The notes under the pieces were generated by a model, which was not told the DNA's origin, made no database searches, and saw only the letters and a program-made list of their open reading frames with translations. A stretch of 64,000 bases of DNA, taken from Bin87 sp963666865 (GTDB lineage Bacteria; Chloroflexota; Dehalococcoidia; Lucifugimonadales; UBA3495). The stretch lies in NCBI GenBank assembly GCA_963666865.1, contig OY763072.1:2604001-2668000 (forward strand). Reading direction: 5' to 3'. The position numbers and the translations under genes are program-made. Shown here one piece after another: positions 17,247 to 26,227 of the stretch (the first letter of the stretch is position 1; the number at the start of each line of letters is the position of its first letter).

Positions 17247-18761
17247 ATGTCGGACAAGGTAACACGAGCGATATGGAGAGAAGCGCAAAAGTTGGTGGTG
17301 CGTCATCAGTCCTACGCTCATAGGCTGTCCGAAGGTCGTAAGCGCCGAGAACGCCGATCAGGAACTCCTTTGCCGACCAATAAAGACGTAAAGATCCCCG
17401 AATATTGGGCGTGTGACCAAGGGTTCAATCCCTATCATGTACGCAAACAGCATCAGTCGATCGCGCGAGCAATCAACAAATCATTGGAAAGCGGCTCCTA
17501 TGTGCCTAGGCCGGCCGTAATTCACGAAATACCAAAGAAGGGTGGGGGCAACCGCCAGCTGTCAGTTTTCCAAGTTGCGGACCAAGCCATCTCAAGGATG
17601 ATATTCGACCGGTTGATGGCTAAGAATTCCAGCAGATTAAACCCAAACTGTTACGCCTATCGGAAAGACAAAACGGTCCACGACGCGATATTGAACGTTG
17701 CCCACGATTTGAAAGGCACTCAAAGGATATATTTGGCAGAGTATGATTTTCAAGAATTTTTTTCGTCAATTTGCCATAGTCAAGTCAAAAGGGTTTTATC
17801 CAACCCGCACTTTTATCTGACTAATCGAGAGATCACAATTGTCATGCGATTTCTGGAAGCCCCTAGACTGCCAACTAACGTGTATGACGTGAATTCTTCT
17901 GTTCACAGTACAAGGGGGATTCCGCTGGGGACGTCAATTTCGCTGTTCGTCGCCAATCTCATAACCTACCCGATCGCCGAAGAATTGGAAAAACTAGGGG
18001 TCAGATTCGCCTTTTATTCCGATGATAGCGTCGTGTGGTCCGACAGCTACGATAAAATCGCCCAGGCAGCCAAAGTCATCTCAAGTGTGGCAGGGGACAT
18101 GGGTCTGAACATCAATTACTCAAAGTCTGAAGGCATTAGACTGCTTACCCCCACAGGCGCACCAAGGGAATTCGCTGGTACCGATTTGATCTCGTTTATT
18201 GGGCACAACGTGGATACCGAACACATCAGTATGAGCGACTCACTGGTTTCCAGGGCAAAGGGACGGTTAGCCCGATTAATCTTTTCCAATTTACTTCAGG
18301 AACCGCTCCAAGGGAAGGTCAATGAGGACCGCATAATCGACCTTGACAGGGACTACGCAGTGTTAATCAGTCAAATCCGCCGTTATCTGTACGGTAACCT
18401 TCGTGAGGAACAAGTACGCAATTACCTTTCTCGGGCGGTTCCAAATATCCATTTCCGGGGCTTCATGAGCTTCTTCCCAGTTGTTGACGACGACGAATTG
18501 TTGAAAGATCTCGATGGGTGGTTGGTAAATAAAATCTACTTAGCACTCCGCCGTCGCTCAAAACTGCTGAAGGAACTAGGTGTGAGTTCGTTGCCTGCCC
18601 CGCACGGTCGCGAAAGAGCAGAATTGGTCAGTCTCAAGATAGACAATATAGACTTGCGGATACCGAGTTTTCTTCGCATGAGTAAGCTGCTGAGGAGTGC
18701 TGCAAGGACTTACGGAGCAAACGCAGTAGCGAATCCTAGGTCAGCATACTACTATCGTTGA
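17247..18761 (+). CDS. Reverse transcriptase, UG/DRT-like, class not recognised
   Basis: 504-residue RT with all core motifs: motif 1/2 region HEIPKKGGGNRQLSVF (93-108), motif A YDFQEFF (D167), motif B GIPLGTSISLFVANL (224-238), motif C YSDD (257-260), motif D NINYSKSEG. Motif B differs from the GLPTSP type I expect in retrons and the GLPLG type of DGRs. No maturase or endonuclease domain is seen, so it is not a normal group II intron protein. The G-x-P-x-G-x-S-I-S form fits Abi/UG defence RTs. The roughly 230-residue C-terminal part is helical and of unknown family. One line in the gene (17701-17760) counts 21 G/C of 60 against 42 of 60 in fhs (19561-19620), a sign of transfer. Ribosome site GAGG lies 9 bases before ATG. 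Confidence 0.85.
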   Translation: MSDKVTRAIWREAQKLVVRHQSYAHRLSEGRKRRERRSGTPLPTNKDVKIPEYWACDQGFNPYHVRKQHQSIARAINKSLESGSYVPRPAVIHEIPKKGGGNRQLSVFQVADQAISRMIFDRLMAKNSSRLNPNCYAYRKDKTVHDAILNVAHDLKGTQRIYLAEYDFQEFFSSICHSQVKRVLSNPHFYLTNREITIVMRFLEAPRLPTNVYDVNSSVHSTRGIPLGTSISLFVANLITYPIAEELEKLGVRFAFYSDDSVVWSDSYDKIAQAAKVISSVAGDMGLNINYSKSEGIRLLTPTGAPREFAGTDLISFIGHNVDTEHISMSDSLVSRAKGRLARLIFSNLLQEPLQGKVNEDRIIDLDRDYAVLISQIRRYLYGNLREEQVRNYLSRAVPNIHFRGFMSFFPVVDDDELLKDLDGWLVNKIYLALRRRSKLLKELGVSSLPAPHGRERAELVSLKIDNIDLRIPSFLRMSKLLRSAARTYGANAVANPRSAYYYR

Positions 18762-18960
18762 TGAGCTTATTGATCGTCGACCAATCGAACGACATACCCT
18801 ACAGGACAATCGAACATTTGAATCCCGAGGATGCTGGAAAGTGCTTCGCACATCAATTAACCCTAATTTGACATCTGTTGAGACCCGAAAAATCCCCCTC
18901 TGCCAAATCCCCCACAGTGCGCTATCATAAATCCCATCCGACATAACCCATGGGGGCAGA
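18762..18960. other. Intergenic region before fhs
   Basis: No gene is seen. A perfect TTGACA lies at 18868-18873, but no -10 at normal spacing follows; TATCAT at 18923 is too far away. GGGGGCAG precedes the fhs ATG and may serve as ribosome site. Confidence 0.4.
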
Positions 18961-20601
18961 ATGGACCCGATTACCCAGGTAGCCGACCGCCTTGGCCTGG
19001 ACCAGGCGCATCTCATACCCTTCGGACATCACAAGGCGAAGATCAGCCTCGACGCCATCAAGACCAACGGCCAGCAGCGGGGCAAGCTGGTGGTGGTTAC
19101 CGGCATCACGCCGACGCCCGCCGGCGAAGGCAAGACCACCACTTCCATCGGCCTGACCGACGGCTTGGGCCGGCTGGGCCACCGCCCGGTGGTGAACCTG
19201 CGGGAGCCGGCCCTGGGTCCCATCTTCGGCATCAAGGGCGGCGGCACCGGCGGCGGCAAGGCCCGCATTGTTCCCGAGGATGAAATCAACATCCACTTCA
19301 CCGGCGACGCCCACGCCGTGGGCTCCACCCACAACCTGCTGGCCGCCCTGGTGGAGAACGCCGTGTATCGCAACAACGCCTGCGACATGGCCCCCGAGGG
19401 CGTCACCTGGTCCCGCGTCACCGACGCCTCCGACCGCGCCCTGCGGCAGATAACCACCGGGCTGGGCGGCAACGCCAACAGCCCGCTGCGCGAAACCCGT
19501 TTCGACTTCATCACCGCCTCGGAGATCATGGCCATCCTCGCGCTGGCCGCCGACCCCGAGGACCTGCGCGGCCGCCTGTCTCGCATGGTCGTCGGAACCA
19601 ACCGCAGCGGCGATCCTGTCTCCGTGAGCGATCTGGGCCTGGCCGGCCCGCTGATGGCGGTGATGCGCCACACCGTCATGCCCAACCTGGTGCAGACCGT
19701 GGAGGGCCAGCCGGCCATCGTCCACGCCGGCCCCTTCGGCAACATCGCCCACGGGTGCAGCTCCATCATCGCCGACCGCCTGGCTCTGGGCTACGCCGAC
19801 TACATCATCACCGAGGCCGGCTTTGCCTCTGATCTCGGCTTCGAGAAGTTCATGCACATCAAGACCCGCCAGAGCGGGTTGCCCGTCAGCGCGGCGGTGC
19901 TGGTGGCATCGGTGCGGGCCATGCGCTGGCACGGCGGCGCGCTACGCCGCGAGCTGGCCCAGCCCAACCTGGAAGCCATGACCGCCGGCGCGGCCAACAT
20001 GGTCCACCACATCAACATCGTGCGCAGCTTCGGCCTGCCCGTCATCGTCGCCCTGAACCGCTTCGACGGCGACAGCGCCGAGGAACTCCAGGCGGCGGCC
20101 CGCATCGCCAAGGACGCCGGGGCCTACGCCACCGCCGAGTACTCCGGTTTCACCGACGGCGGCGAGGGCGGCGTCGCCCTGGCCGAGGCCCTGGTGCGGG
20201 CAACCAATGATGCCAGCGTCGCGCCCCAGCAGATCGACTACGCCTACGATCTCGACGCAACCATCGAGGAGAAGGTACTGGGCCTCGCCCGGCGCGTGTA
20301 CGGCGCGGAATCAGTAACCTGGTCGGCGGAGGCCCGCCGCCGCGCCCGTTTCTTCACCCAGCAGGGCTGGGGCAACCTGCCCATCTGCATGGCCAAGACC
20401 CACCTGTCCATTTCCCACGACCCGACGCTGAAGGGCAGCCCGTCTGGGTACACCTTCCCGGTTTCCGACCTACGGGCTTCGGTTGGGGCCGGATTCCTCT
20501 ACGCCCTGGCCGGCCGCATCGAAACCCTGCCCGGCCTGCCCAGCCAACCCCGGGCCATGGCCATGGATGTTTCGTCCGACGGAGAAATCATCAACCTCTA
20601 G
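18961..20601 (+). CDS. fhs: Formate-tetrahydrofolate ligase
   Basis: Cytosolic enzyme that joins formate to tetrahydrofolate using ATP, feeding 10-formyl-THF to purine synthesis or the methyl branch of the Wood-Ljungdahl pathway. The 546 residues match the usual length of about 555. The ATP site is TPAGEGKTTT (52-61), followed by LREPALGPIFGIKGGGTGGG and the family block GDAHAVGSTHNLLAALVEN. The window also carries several pur genes that need this cofactor. No other Wood-Ljungdahl genes are adjacent, so a one-carbon supply role is more likely than autotrophy on this evidence. Confidence 0.97.
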   Translation: MDPITQVADRLGLDQAHLIPFGHHKAKISLDAIKTNGQQRGKLVVVTGITPTPAGEGKTTTSIGLTDGLGRLGHRPVVNLREPALGPIFGIKGGGTGGGKARIVPEDEINIHFTGDAHAVGSTHNLLAALVENAVYRNNACDMAPEGVTWSRVTDASDRALRQITTGLGGNANSPLRETRFDFITASEIMAILALAADPEDLRGRLSRMVVGTNRSGDPVSVSDLGLAGPLMAVMRHTVMPNLVQTVEGQPAIVHAGPFGNIAHGCSSIIADRLALGYADYIITEAGFASDLGFEKFMHIKTRQSGLPVSAAVLVASVRAMRWHGGALRRELAQPNLEAMTAGAANMVHHINIVRSFGLPVIVALNRFDGDSAEELQAAARIAKDAGAYATAEYSGFTDGGEGGVALAEALVRATNDASVAPQQIDYAYDLDATIEEKVLGLARRVYGAESVTWSAEARRRARFFTQQGWGNLPICMAKTHLSISHDPTLKGSPSGYTFPVSDLRASVGAGFLYALAGRIETLPGLPSQPRAMAMDVSSDGEIINL

Positions 20602-20980
20602 CGGATTGTCGCCACCACAGGCCATCTTTTGATATACTGGCCTCGTCGGGAGGAGGGATCCGACGAGGCCAGTTGCCCGCGAAGGGGCAGGATTGGGGCG
20701 CTACCAGCCGCTATGGTAGCGCTCCAACTCATTGAATCTCCGTGGGTCGGCGCTCAGGTCCACTACGGTCGGATTTTGCATGTTCCAGCAGATCGTCGTT
20801 CATTTGCCAAATGATTGCGTCGCACTGTCCAATATCAACGGCCACGAAGTCCATCTAACGTGGCAACTTAACAATAGTTTAGTCTAGACTTATTTTTCTG
20901 TCAAGGCCATATATAAAATCCCTAATGTGAATACGAGTCCGGTGGCCTCCGGCCCCGGTCCTTCTTGCGAGAACGCTCGC
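20602..20980. other. Intergenic region with a long perfect hairpin
   Basis: About 380 bases without a gene. It holds the 14-bp perfect hairpin described separately and a 10-bp palindrome AGTCTAGACT (20881-20890) followed by an A/T-rich run. A 61-residue frame at 20629 exists only because it crosses the hairpin and has no ribosome site. Confidence 0.5.
20636..20673. repeat. Perfect 14-bp inverted repeat downstream of fhs
   Basis: ACTGGCCTCGTCGG (20636-20649) is the exact complement of CCGACGAGGCCAGT (20660-20673), with a 10-base purine-rich loop GAGGAGGGAT. No run of T follows in either direction, so it is not a normal intrinsic terminator. It may protect the fhs messenger 3' end or be a structured RNA element. 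Confidence 0.85.
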
Positions 20981-21010
20981 TTTACACCGCCGGGGCCGCC
21001 GGCATATAAT
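20981..21010 (+). promoter_or_regulatory. Promoter of the def operon
   Basis: TTTACA (20981-20986), an 18-base spacer, and TATAAT (21005-21010), about 67 bases before the def start. Near-consensus for a housekeeping sigma factor. Confidence 0.7.
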
Positions 21011-21077
21011 CGGGCTCACCGATTACGAATTTCGCAACGATAATTTCAGTATCGTCCATCGCTATAGGGGTGTCATC

Positions 21078-21713
21078 GTGGCCGTGCTCCAAATGCGCGT
21101 ATTTCCCGACCCTATCCTGCGCCGGCGGGCGCGGAAGGTCACCCAGTTTGACGCCAAGCTGGCCCGGCTCGCCGCCGATATGGCGGAAACCATGACCGCC
21201 CATCGGGGCGTCGGGCTGGCCGCCAACCAGGTGGGCGTGCTGCAACGTATGTGCGTGGTCCGGCTGGAGGATTGGGAAGAGGCGCTGGTACTGGTCAACC
21301 CTGAGATCATCCGCCGCGAAGGGCTGCGCGAGGTCGAGGAAGGCTGTCTCAGCCTGCCCGGCTACCGGGGCATGGTCAACCGGGCCGAGCGCATCCGGGT
21401 GCGCTACCAGGACTTGCAAGGCAAGCAGCAGCGCCTCAAGGCCGACTGTATGCTGGCCCAGGCCATCGAGCACGAGACCGACCACCTCAACGGCATCCTC
21501 TACCTCGACCACCTGATTGCCCACGACCAGTTCTTCCGCATCCACGTTAACGAGGACGGTGATGTGGAGTACATCCCCACCGGCGAACCCGACGCGGCGG
21601 AGCTGGAAGCCGCCGCCCGGCGCATGAACAACCCCCCGCCGGTGCCGCAGTTCGACCCCAGCTACGGCCGGCCAGCGAACCCGCCGGCTGACGACGCCAC
21701 CGCCGCCGACTGA
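21078..21713 (+). CDS. def: Peptide deformylase
   Basis: Removes the formyl group from the N-terminal methionine of new proteins, using a bound metal. All three motifs are present: GVGLAANQVG (44-53), EGCLSLPGY (88-96) and HETDH (132-136), giving the Cys-His-His metal site. At 211 residues it has a longer C-terminal tail than most, Pro- and Ala-rich and probably unstructured. Start is GTG 21078 with AGGGG upstream; ATG 21093 is a less likely alternative. One base separates its stop from the next gene, so the two are cotranscribed. Confidence 0.96.
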   Translation: MAVLQMRVFPDPILRRRARKVTQFDAKLARLAADMAETMTAHRGVGLAANQVGVLQRMCVVRLEDWEEALVLVNPEIIRREGLREVEEGCLSLPGYRGMVNRAERIRVRYQDLQGKQQRLKADCMLAQAIEHETDHLNGILYLDHLIAHDQFFRIHVNEDGDVEYIPTGEPDAAELEAAARRMNNPPPVPQFDPSYGRPANPPADDATAAD

Positions 21714-21714
21714 C

Positions 21715-23181
21715 ATGGACGCCCCCGGCCTGCTCACCCGGCTGGCCGGGTTTTTTGCTGACCGTTCCGCCGGCGACGCTTGGCTGGTGGGCGGCGCCGT
21801 CCGCGACGCCCTGCTGGGGCGCGAGCTCCACGATATTGACCTTGCCATCCCCGGCGACGTGAGCCGCGTCGGGCCGGCGGTGGCTGATCTCCTGGGCGGC
21901 ACTCCGGTTCCGGTGGCCGCCTGGAACATCGTGCGGGTGGCCCTCCCCCCGGAAGACGAAAGCGGCCGGCCTTTCCTCATCGACATTTCCGGCTATCACG
22001 GCCCTTTCGAGGATGACCTGCGCTCCCGCGACTTCACCGTGGACGCCATGGCGCTGCCCCTGGAATGCTGGGACTCCGATGCTCGGTTCGACGCCATCGT
22101 TGACCCCATGGGCGGCAAGGCGGACCTGGTTCGGCGCGTCCTACGGGCCACGGGCGACGACGTGTTCCGCGCCGACCCGGGCCGGATGCTGCGGGGCGTT
22201 CGCCTCGCCAACCGGCTGGGATTTCGCATGGACCCGGACACCACCCGCGCCATCCGCCGAGATGCTCCGCTGCTGAGCCAGGTGTCCGCCGAGCGGGTGC
22301 GCGACGAGTTTCTGGCCATACTGGCCGCCGACGGCGCACGGGTTCAGCTGGAGATACTGGACCGCCTGGACCTGCTCTGCCGCGTGATTCCCGAGCTGGA
22401 AGCCGCCCGCGATTGCGAGCAGCCCCGCGCCCATCACTATTGGGACGTGTGGGGTCATCTGCTCCACTGCGTCGAGTACGCCGAGGCGGTGACCGCCGGC
22501 CACCGCAACAACGCCATCTACACCATGGCCCCCTGGACCGCCGTGGAAGACGCCTATTTCAGCGAGACCATCGGCGACGGCCATAGCCGGCGCACCGTGC
22601 TCAAGCTGGCCGCCCTGCTCCACGATATCGCCAAACCGCAAGCCAAGGCCCCTGATGCCAAAGGGCGCATCCGCTTCCTGGGACACAGCGAGCAGGGAGC
22701 GGAGATCGTGGAGCAACGTCTGGCCAGCTTGCGCCTGTCCCACCGCGTTATTTCCTTGGTGTCCGCCATGGTGCTGCACCACCTGCGGCCCAGCCAGCTG
22801 CGGCAACACTGGGAGATGCCCTCCCGCCGGGCCATCTATCGTTACTACCGCGATCTCAGCGAAGCCGCCGTGGACACTCTGTACCTGGCCATGGCGGATT
22901 TTCTGGCGGCGCGGGGTCCCGAACTGTCACCGGAACGCTGGGGCAACTATGCTAGAATGATTGCTACTGTGCTCGAAACGGGAGCCGAACCACCGTATAA
23001 GGAGGTTCACGCTCGCGGCTTGGTCAATGGCCATGATCTGATCAATGTTCTGAACATTCCGCAGGGACCGCTCATCGGAGCGCTGCTCGAAAGACTCCGC
23101 GAAGCGGAAGCGGTGGGCGAAGTCGCCACTCGCGAGGATGCTCTGAACCTGGCAGCTTGTTTGTTGGCCGAACGAGGCTGA
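21715..23181 (+). CDS. CCA-adding/poly(A) polymerase-type nucleotidyltransferase with HD domain
   Basis: Class II nucleotidyltransferase that adds or repairs the CCA end of tRNA, or polyadenylates RNA. The 488 residues show the head motif VGGAVRDALLG (25-35), the catalytic DID (D40, D42), the RRDFTVDAMA-like segment (SRDFTVDAMAL), and the RNA-binding neck (VFRADPGRMLRGVRLANRL). An HD phosphohydrolase domain with LLHDIAKP (about 300) and a C-terminal helical tail follow. The HD domain is typical of long bacterial CCA enzymes. It follows def by one base. Poly(A) polymerase versus CCA specificity cannot be decided by eye. Confidence 0.9.
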   Translation: MDAPGLLTRLAGFFADRSAGDAWLVGGAVRDALLGRELHDIDLAIPGDVSRVGPAVADLLGGTPVPVAAWNIVRVALPPEDESGRPFLIDISGYHGPFEDDLRSRDFTVDAMALPLECWDSDARFDAIVDPMGGKADLVRRVLRATGDDVFRADPGRMLRGVRLANRLGFRMDPDTTRAIRRDAPLLSQVSAERVRDEFLAILAADGARVQLEILDRLDLLCRVIPELEAARDCEQPRAHHYWDVWGHLLHCVEYAEAVTAGHRNNAIYTMAPWTAVEDAYFSETIGDGHSRRTVLKLAALLHDIAKPQAKAPDAKGRIRFLGHSEQGAEIVEQRLASLRLSHRVISLVSAMVLHHLRPSQLRQHWEMPSRRAIYRYYRDLSEAAVDTLYLAMADFLAARGPELSPERWGNYARMIATVLETGAEPPYKEVHARGLVNGHDLINVLNIPQGPLIGALLERLREAEAVGEVATREDALNLAACLLAERG

Positions 23182-23228
23182 TTTCACGAATTCACCGGCG
23201 ATAACGCCTGAGGAACTGATTACACGCT

Positions 23229-25073
23229 ATGCGACGGCGCACCGTTCTCTTAACTTCCTTCATACTGCTGGTGTTGGCAATCTCTGTCGTTTCTCTGGCT
23301 CTGCCGGAGATCCATATCGGGATTCCCGGTTTTCCCCGTATCGACCGCGCTGAAACCGGCCCGCTGGGTCTCAAGCTGGGGCTGGACTTGCAGGGCGGCG
23401 CGCATCTGGTGTACCAGGCTGACACCGGTACCGAGCTCAGCGTCGAGTTTCCGGACGACGCTGACCCGACCGTCGAGTTGATCGAAGAAGGTCTGGGCAA
23501 CGCGGGTTACGAGGCGAGCATAGACGACGCCGGCGACGGTTCGTCCTTCACCCTCACCGGCCAATACCTTGACCCGGTACGCCGTGAAGAGGTGCGTTTG
23601 GCGCTCACCGAAGCCATCGCCGAACCCGTCTCCTTCGTCAACGATGACATTCCCCCCCCCACCGACGATCAGATGGAAGGCGTCCTCAGCATCATCAGCC
23701 GCCGGGTCAACCTCTACGGCACCGAGGAGCCCATCGTCCAGCGTTTCGGCGACGACCGTATCATCGTCCAACTCCCCGGCGCCAGCGGCTCGGTCATAAC
23801 TGTCCGGTTCGCCGATGATGCCGATACCCCCAAATTGGGCAGCGTCGTCGAGGGTCGAGGCTATGAAGACGTCGAGGTGGAGAGCCGCGGCGGAAACGAG
23901 TTCCGCATTACCACGAGCACCACGTTGGGTGTGGACGAGCGGGAGGCGTTGCAATCCCTGCTGGAAGCTGAAATAGGAACGCCGGACCCTTTCCGCGTCA
24001 CGAGTACCATCGAGGATGCCAAGACCCTGATCGGCGCAACCGCCCAGCTGGAGTTCCTGCGTCGCCAGTGCGCCGGCCCGTTGATCGTGGGCGACGTGCA
24101 AGTAGGGTGCCTGCCGCCCTACACTGACAGCAGCATCGGACTTACCGGCAATGACCTGGTAGATGCCTACGCGGGCAACGACCCCACCACCGGCGCGTGG
24201 GCGGTCAACATCCAGTTCGACGACCGGGGCGCCGAGATTTTCGGCCAGATGACCGGGGATATCAACGTGCAGACCAATCGCCAGTCCGACGAGGTAATCG
24301 CGGTGTTCCTGGACGAAGACGAACTGATCGCGCCGGTTGCCCAGGCCCATATCCGCGACGGGCGCAGCCAGATCACCGGCGGATTCAACCGGGAGGAAGC
24401 GCGCACGCTGGCGATTCAACTGAAATCCGGCAGCCTTCCGGTCCCGCTGACCCTGATTCAGGAGGAATCCGTGGACTCCCTCCTGGGCGAGGAATCGCTC
24501 GAACGCAGCCTGATGGCCGGACTGGTCGGGCTGGGACTGGTGCTCATCTTCATAGTCGCCTACTACCGGGCGGCCGGGGTAGTCGCTGCCGTGGCCCTGA
24601 TTTACTATGCCGCCGTCACGCTGGCCATCTTCAAGCTGGTGCCCATTACCCTCACCCTGCCCCACATCGGCGGCTTCATCCTGTCCATCGGTTTGGCAGT
24701 GGACGCTAACATCCTGATTTTCGAGCGCATCAAGGAAGAAATTCGCCTGGGCCGCAGCCTGGCGTCCGCCATGGAGGTGGGCTTCAACCGGGCCTGGCCG
24801 GCCATCCGGGACGGCAACGTGAGCACGCTCATCACTTGCGTAGTGCTGCTGTGGTTCGGCAATCGACTCGGCGGCGGGTTGATCAACGGCTTCGCGCTGA
24901 CCCTGATGGTGGGTGTGCTGGTCAGTATGTTCACCGCGGTGCTGGTCAGCCGCAATCTGCTGCAGGCGTTGCAAGCCATGGGCCTGAGCCGGGCCGCCAA
25001 TCTCTTCACGCCGGAAAAGATACCGCCACGGGCCACCGGACAGCGACCTCAGTCGGCTCAGGGAGGCCGCTAG
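23229..25073 (+). CDS. secD: Protein translocase subunit SecD
   Basis: Inner-membrane partner of SecYEG that uses the proton gradient to help export. The 614-residue protein has one N-terminal membrane segment, the motif LGLDLQGGAHLVYQ near residue 53, a large periplasmic P1 domain, and five C-terminal membrane segments including GLGLVLIFIVAYYRAAG and the conserved ILSIGLAVDANILIFERIKEE. It is immediately followed by secF, 3 bases away. Domain order and length are standard. Confidence 0.96.
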   Translation: MRRRTVLLTSFILLVLAISVVSLALPEIHIGIPGFPRIDRAETGPLGLKLGLDLQGGAHLVYQADTGTELSVEFPDDADPTVELIEEGLGNAGYEASIDDAGDGSSFTLTGQYLDPVRREEVRLALTEAIAEPVSFVNDDIPPPTDDQMEGVLSIISRRVNLYGTEEPIVQRFGDDRIIVQLPGASGSVITVRFADDADTPKLGSVVEGRGYEDVEVESRGGNEFRITTSTTLGVDEREALQSLLEAEIGTPDPFRVTSTIEDAKTLIGATAQLEFLRRQCAGPLIVGDVQVGCLPPYTDSSIGLTGNDLVDAYAGNDPTTGAWAVNIQFDDRGAEIFGQMTGDINVQTNRQSDEVIAVFLDEDELIAPVAQAHIRDGRSQITGGFNREEARTLAIQLKSGSLPVPLTLIQEESVDSLLGEESLERSLMAGLVGLGLVLIFIVAYYRAAGVVAAVALIYYAAVTLAIFKLVPITLTLPHIGGFILSIGLAVDANILIFERIKEEIRLGRSLASAMEVGFNRAWPAIRDGNVSTLITCVVLLWFGNRLGGGLINGFALTLMVGVLVSMFTAVLVSRNLLQALQAMGLSRAANLFTPEKIPPRATGQRPQSAQGGR

Positions 25074-25076
25074 ATA

Positions 25077-26036
25077 ATGTTTGACATCGTCGGCAAAAGA
25101 GGCTGGTACTTCATCTTCTCAGCCATCATCATCATACCGGGACTGCTCTCCATGATCGCCCCGCCCGGGTGGGCCAGCGGCGGCTCCGGCCTGAAGCCGG
25201 GCATCGACTTCACCAGCGGCTCGGTCCTGACTGTGGCCTTTCAGGAACCGGTGCAATCCGAAGCAGTGCGGGCGCTGCTTTCGGATTTGGGACACCCCGA
25301 AGCGCGGGTCCAGGCGGTAGGCGACAACTCCGTGCTGATTCGCACCAGTGTGCTTGAAGAAGCGACGGGCAACCAGGTATCGGAACGTCAGCAGATCGAG
25401 GACGCCCTGGAAGAGGAAATCGGCCCCATCGACGCGTCGGGCGTGGACACCGTATCCCCGATCATCGCCCAGGAAACCGTCCGCAATACCTTCCTGGCCC
25501 TGCTGGTGGCGTCGGTATTCATCCTCATCTACATCTGGTACGCTTTCCGGCGGGTGCCCCGAGCCTACCGCTACGGTGTGGCGGCGGTGGTCACTCTGGC
25601 CCACGACACGGTGATCGTGCTGGGCGTCTTCTCCATTCTGGGCCGCGTCATCGGCATGGAGGTCAACTCCATGTTCATCGTCGGCATCCTCACGGTGGCC
25701 GGATACTCCGTTAACGACACCATCGTGGTGTTTGACCGCATCCGCGAGAACACCATCCGCGTGCCCGACCGTAGGCTGGAAGACACCGTGAACCTCAGCA
25801 TCATCGAGAGCGTGGGCCGCTCCATCAACACCAGCTTCACCACCCTGCTGGTCCTGCTGGCCATGTTGCTGATTGGCGGCGAATCCATCCGTGAGCTGCT
25901 GTTGGTAGTCGCCATCGGCGTGGTGGTGGGAACCTACAGTTCCATCTTCATCGCCGCGCAGTTCCTGGTCATCTGGGAACGACGGGAATTTGGCCGCGTC
26001 TTCTCCCTGGGCCGGCGGGAAGCCACCGCGTCCTGA
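25077..26036 (+). CDS. secF: Protein translocase subunit SecF
   Basis: Second half of the SecDF export motor, 319 residues, starting 3 bases after the secD stop. The N-terminal membrane segment precedes GIDFTSGSVLTVAF. The C-terminal membrane bundle carries the family block TVAGYSVNDTIVVFDRIREN and the following helices. Six predicted membrane segments agree with the family. A short basic tail ends the protein. Confidence 0.96.
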   Translation: MFDIVGKRGWYFIFSAIIIIPGLLSMIAPPGWASGGSGLKPGIDFTSGSVLTVAFQEPVQSEAVRALLSDLGHPEARVQAVGDNSVLIRTSVLEEATGNQVSERQQIEDALEEEIGPIDASGVDTVSPIIAQETVRNTFLALLVASVFILIYIWYAFRRVPRAYRYGVAAVVTLAHDTVIVLGVFSILGRVIGMEVNSMFIVGILTVAGYSVNDTIVVFDRIRENTIRVPDRRLEDTVNLSIIESVGRSINTSFTTLLVLLAMLLIGGESIRELLLVVAIGVVVGTYSSIFIAAQFLVIWERREFGRVFSLGRREATAS

Positions 26037-26051
26037 CCTTGCTCCCTCTCC

Positions 26052-26082
<31 letters not shown>

Positions 26083-26227
26083 GCCTTCCCCTGTCGGCGC
26101 GCATATTGCGATGCTCTTGACCCCGGGCCGGCCTGCTATACTGTCGCCGTCACGTCTATCGTGTTGAATAGCAACAACAGTCTCGTCGCGACGGCGTCAT
26201 TCCGTCCGACGTGCCCCAGGGGGACGC

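Noticed and set aside
17420..17436. T-loop-like GGGTTCAATCCC suggesting a tRNA
   Set aside because: It lies inside the RT reading frame and no acceptor, D or anticodon arm can be fitted around it. No tRNA gene was found in the window.
17065..18761. RT locus as a retron or group II intron
   Set aside because: The RT has GIPLGTSIS and YSDD rather than the motif-B form I associate with retrons, and no maturase, endonuclease or intron domain V was seen. DGR was rejected because no template/variable repeat pair or target gene was noticed.
20636..20673. Hairpin as intrinsic terminator of fhs
   Set aside because: Neither side is followed by a T-run; kept as a structured repeat only.
23250..24974. 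Long minus-strand frame antisense to secD
   Set aside because: It mirrors the secD codons and has no family motif or ribosome site.
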